A stretch of DNA of 6,443 nucleotides from Fen-1258 sp041658245 (GTDB lineage: Bacteria; Bacteroidota; Ignavibacteria; Ignavibacteriales; Melioribacteraceae). Below, in pieces: positions 5,111-6,443 of the stretch; positions within the stretch are counted from its first letter, which is position 1; every line of letters begins with the position of its first letter. The position numbers and the translations under genes are program-made. The DNA is taken from contig JBBAAM010000097.1 in NCBI GenBank assembly GCA_041658245.1, positions 1 through 6,443 on the forward strand. Direction: 5' to 3'. The notes under the pieces are model-generated. The model saw only the letters and a list, made by a program, of their open reading frames with translations, searched no databases and had not been told where the DNA came from.

Positions 5111-6442
5111 TTATTTTTTCTCGGGTAATTTTTCAAAGAGGAGTTCAGTAAAAATGAAATCCGGAGAATTGGGAACTTCGAAAGTCATTTTCTTAATATC
5201 TGAATTGAAATTCATATCAAATTTTACCCAGCCGCGTGTTAAGAATTCATCTTCCCAATCAATATAAAACATATCGTATTGATAATGGTTTAATTCACCC
5301 CGAAAAGTTGGTGTCGGGATAAACTGTAAAAATAATTTCCCATCTTTCAACGATACCTCTGCTTTACCGTACATTTTATCTTCAAACATTCCGCAATATT
5401 TTTCTAACGGCAATGATGGTCTTGTATCTTTAGCGCGTATCTCTTCTCTGCGTTTAAATTCTTTTTCTTGTGCTTCTTTTCTTCTTGCGAAACCATCAAA
5501 CATTAATTTTTCCCAATCTTTCGGTTCAGCATTAGTGAAAAGATCGCTAATATAATTTCTAACTGCGCCCACCATCCCGGTTTCGTAATTGCTTAGAATT
5601 ACAAAACCAAAATTTTCTTCGGGAATAAGAGTAACGTCAGAGATCATTCCGGGCATTCCGCCTCCGTGGTTCAACATTCTTTTTCCGTTCCAGTAGCGGA
5701 TAAACCAACCCAATCCGTAATTCATTATTCCGATTGGTGTTTGATTTGACCACATTTCTGAAGATTGACGTTCGCTGAAAATTCTTTTACCGTTATATTT
5801 TCCTTTGCCGAGCTGTAAACGGATCCACTGCGCCATTTCAATCGCACTTGAATTAATACCAAGCGCTCCGTGAGCATTATCTATCTGTGTATCGGTAAAA
5901 ACTTTCATTACATTTTCTTTTTTGTAATGGCCTTTTGAGGCGTTGTCATCATTGTTAAATATTTCGTAACTAGTATCTGTATGCTTCATTTCTAAATTGT
6001 CTAGTATATGAGTTTTTATATAATCTCTCCACGAAGTATCGGTTACTGCTTTTATTACTTCTGCTGCAGCAACGAACATAATATTTTGATAACCATACTT
6101 GCTTCGAAAACTTGAAGTCGGTTTTAAGTAACGTGCGCGGTTAATCACTTCTTTTCTGTCGTAAGTTGAATTAAGCCAGAGAAAATCTCCACTGAAAGTT
6201 TCTAATCCGCTTTTGTGAGATGTTAGATCGCGAATGGTAATTTCCTTTGTAACCCAGGGATCGTACATTTGAAAATCGGGAAGATATTTTGTTACAGGAT
6301 CATCCCACTTAATTTTCCCTTGATCAACAAGAATTGCAAGAGATGCTGTTGTAAAAGCTTTGCTGCATGATGCAATTATGAATAAAGTGTTTTCATCAAC
6401 CGGATCGCTTTTATTTATATTACGAACGCCGTAACCTTTAGC
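5111..6442 (-). CDS. Beta-lactamase-family serine hydrolase with DUF3471 domain (N-terminus beyond right edge)
   Basis: The frame is open from the right edge to the stop at 5111-5113, giving 443 residues. The ATG at 6266-6268 is internal, because conserved family sequence continues upstream of it. Counting from the first complete codon at 6442, IIASCSKAFTTASLAIL holds the SxxK motif with nucleophile Ser25 and Lys28. YQN at 118-120 is the second (Y-x-N) motif, and HGG at 259-261 stands at the third motif in place of KTG, as is common in this family. GALGINSSAIEMAQW (about 192-206) is another conserved block. A charged, probably helical linker (about 313-338) leads to a C-terminal DUF3471 domain (about 345-440; KYCGMFED, YGKAEVSLKDGKLFLQF). 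The fold is that of class C beta-lactamases and D-Ala-D-Ala peptidases, but related genes are usually esterases or peptidases of unknown substrate. Resistance should not be assumed. The signal peptide, if any, lies outside the window, with perhaps 70-100 residues missing. Confidence 0.92.
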   Translation of the reverse strand, partial: AKGYGVRNINKSDPVDENTLFIIASCSKAFTTASLAILVDQGKIKWDDPVTKYLPDFQMYDPWVTKEITIRDLTSHKSGLETFSGDFLWLNSTYDRKEVINRARYLKPTSSFRSKYGYQNIMFVAAAEVIKAVTDTSWRDYIKTHILDNLEMKHTDTSYEIFNNDDNASKGHYKKENVMKVFTDTQIDNAHGALGINSSAIEMAQWIRLQLGKGKYNGKRIFSERQSSEMWSNQTPIGIMNYGLGWFIRYWNGKRMLNHGGGMPGMISDVTLIPEENFGFVILSNYETGMVGAVRNYISDLFTNAEPKDWEKLMFDGFARRKEAQEKEFKRREEIRAKDTRPSLPLEKYCGMFEDKMYGKAEVSLKDGKLFLQFIPTPTFRGELNHYQYDMFYIDWEDEFLTRGWVKFDMNFNSDIKKMTFEVPNSPDFIFTELLFEKLPEKK

Positions 6443-6443
6443 A

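Noticed and set aside
1966..6442. Three minus-strand genes as one operon
   Set aside because: Clear hairpin and T-run terminators follow the serine hydrolase and the M61 gene, and the gaps are 114 and 169 bases. Separate transcripts are more likely.
5111..6442. Antibiotic-resistance beta-lactamase
   Set aside because: The SxxK, YxN and HGG motifs plus the DUF3471 domain point to the broad serine hydrolase family. Nothing in the sequence shows beta-lactam hydrolysis.

Overview
The window looks like a stretch of an AT-rich chromosome from the Bacteroidetes/Chlorobi/Ignavibacteria side of bacteria. Reasons for this placement are the low G+C, an M61 peptidase carrying the TPLNIHSE stretch I associate with Bacteroidetes-type members, the DUF3471-type serine hydrolase, and a candidate promoter of the TTTG-N19-TAnnTTTG kind. 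The placement is an inference from protein flavour, not from a marker gene.

Left part (1-593): the last 41 codons of an IS630-type transposase run in from the left edge and stop at 126. An intergenic stretch of about 470 bases follows. Its main content is a nested inverted-repeat element at 265-397, built from four copies of ACCCCGT(G/T)(A/G)GATA. One arm of the element contains a GTG start and a ten-residue sequence that looks like the beginning of a GIY-YIG nuclease, so the element seems tied to a decayed GIY-YIG gene. A possible promoter (533-561) and a Shine-Dalgarno-like GGGAG (581-585) then lead into the first intact gene.

Middle and right (594-6443): four genes for apparently or probably exported enzymes. 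The first, on the + strand, is a Tat-exported PLP-dependent class V aminotransferase-like enzyme; its likely start is the ATG at 594, not the in-frame TTG at 546. Three genes on the - strand follow. They are a lipoprotein trypsin-like serine protease (1966-3048), an M61 family metallopeptidase with a C-terminal PDZ domain (3163-4941), and a beta-lactamase-family serine hydrolase with a C-terminal DUF3471 domain (5111 to beyond the right edge). The first two converge on a short spacer with AGCTGAA-type heptamer repeats and an imperfect hairpin.

The three minus-strand genes are collinear but probably not one operon. A strong hairpin plus T-run terminator lies just downstream of the serine hydrolase (5054-5103) and another downstream of the M61 peptidase (3115-3151). 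A candidate promoter for the lipoprotein protease overlaps the T-rich tail of the second terminator. The shared theme is envelope or periplasmic hydrolysis and processing of peptides or amino compounds. No pathway can be named, and I see no clearly new multi-gene system. The two least routine items are the nested repeat with its embedded GIY-YIG start and the Tat-exported PLP enzyme.
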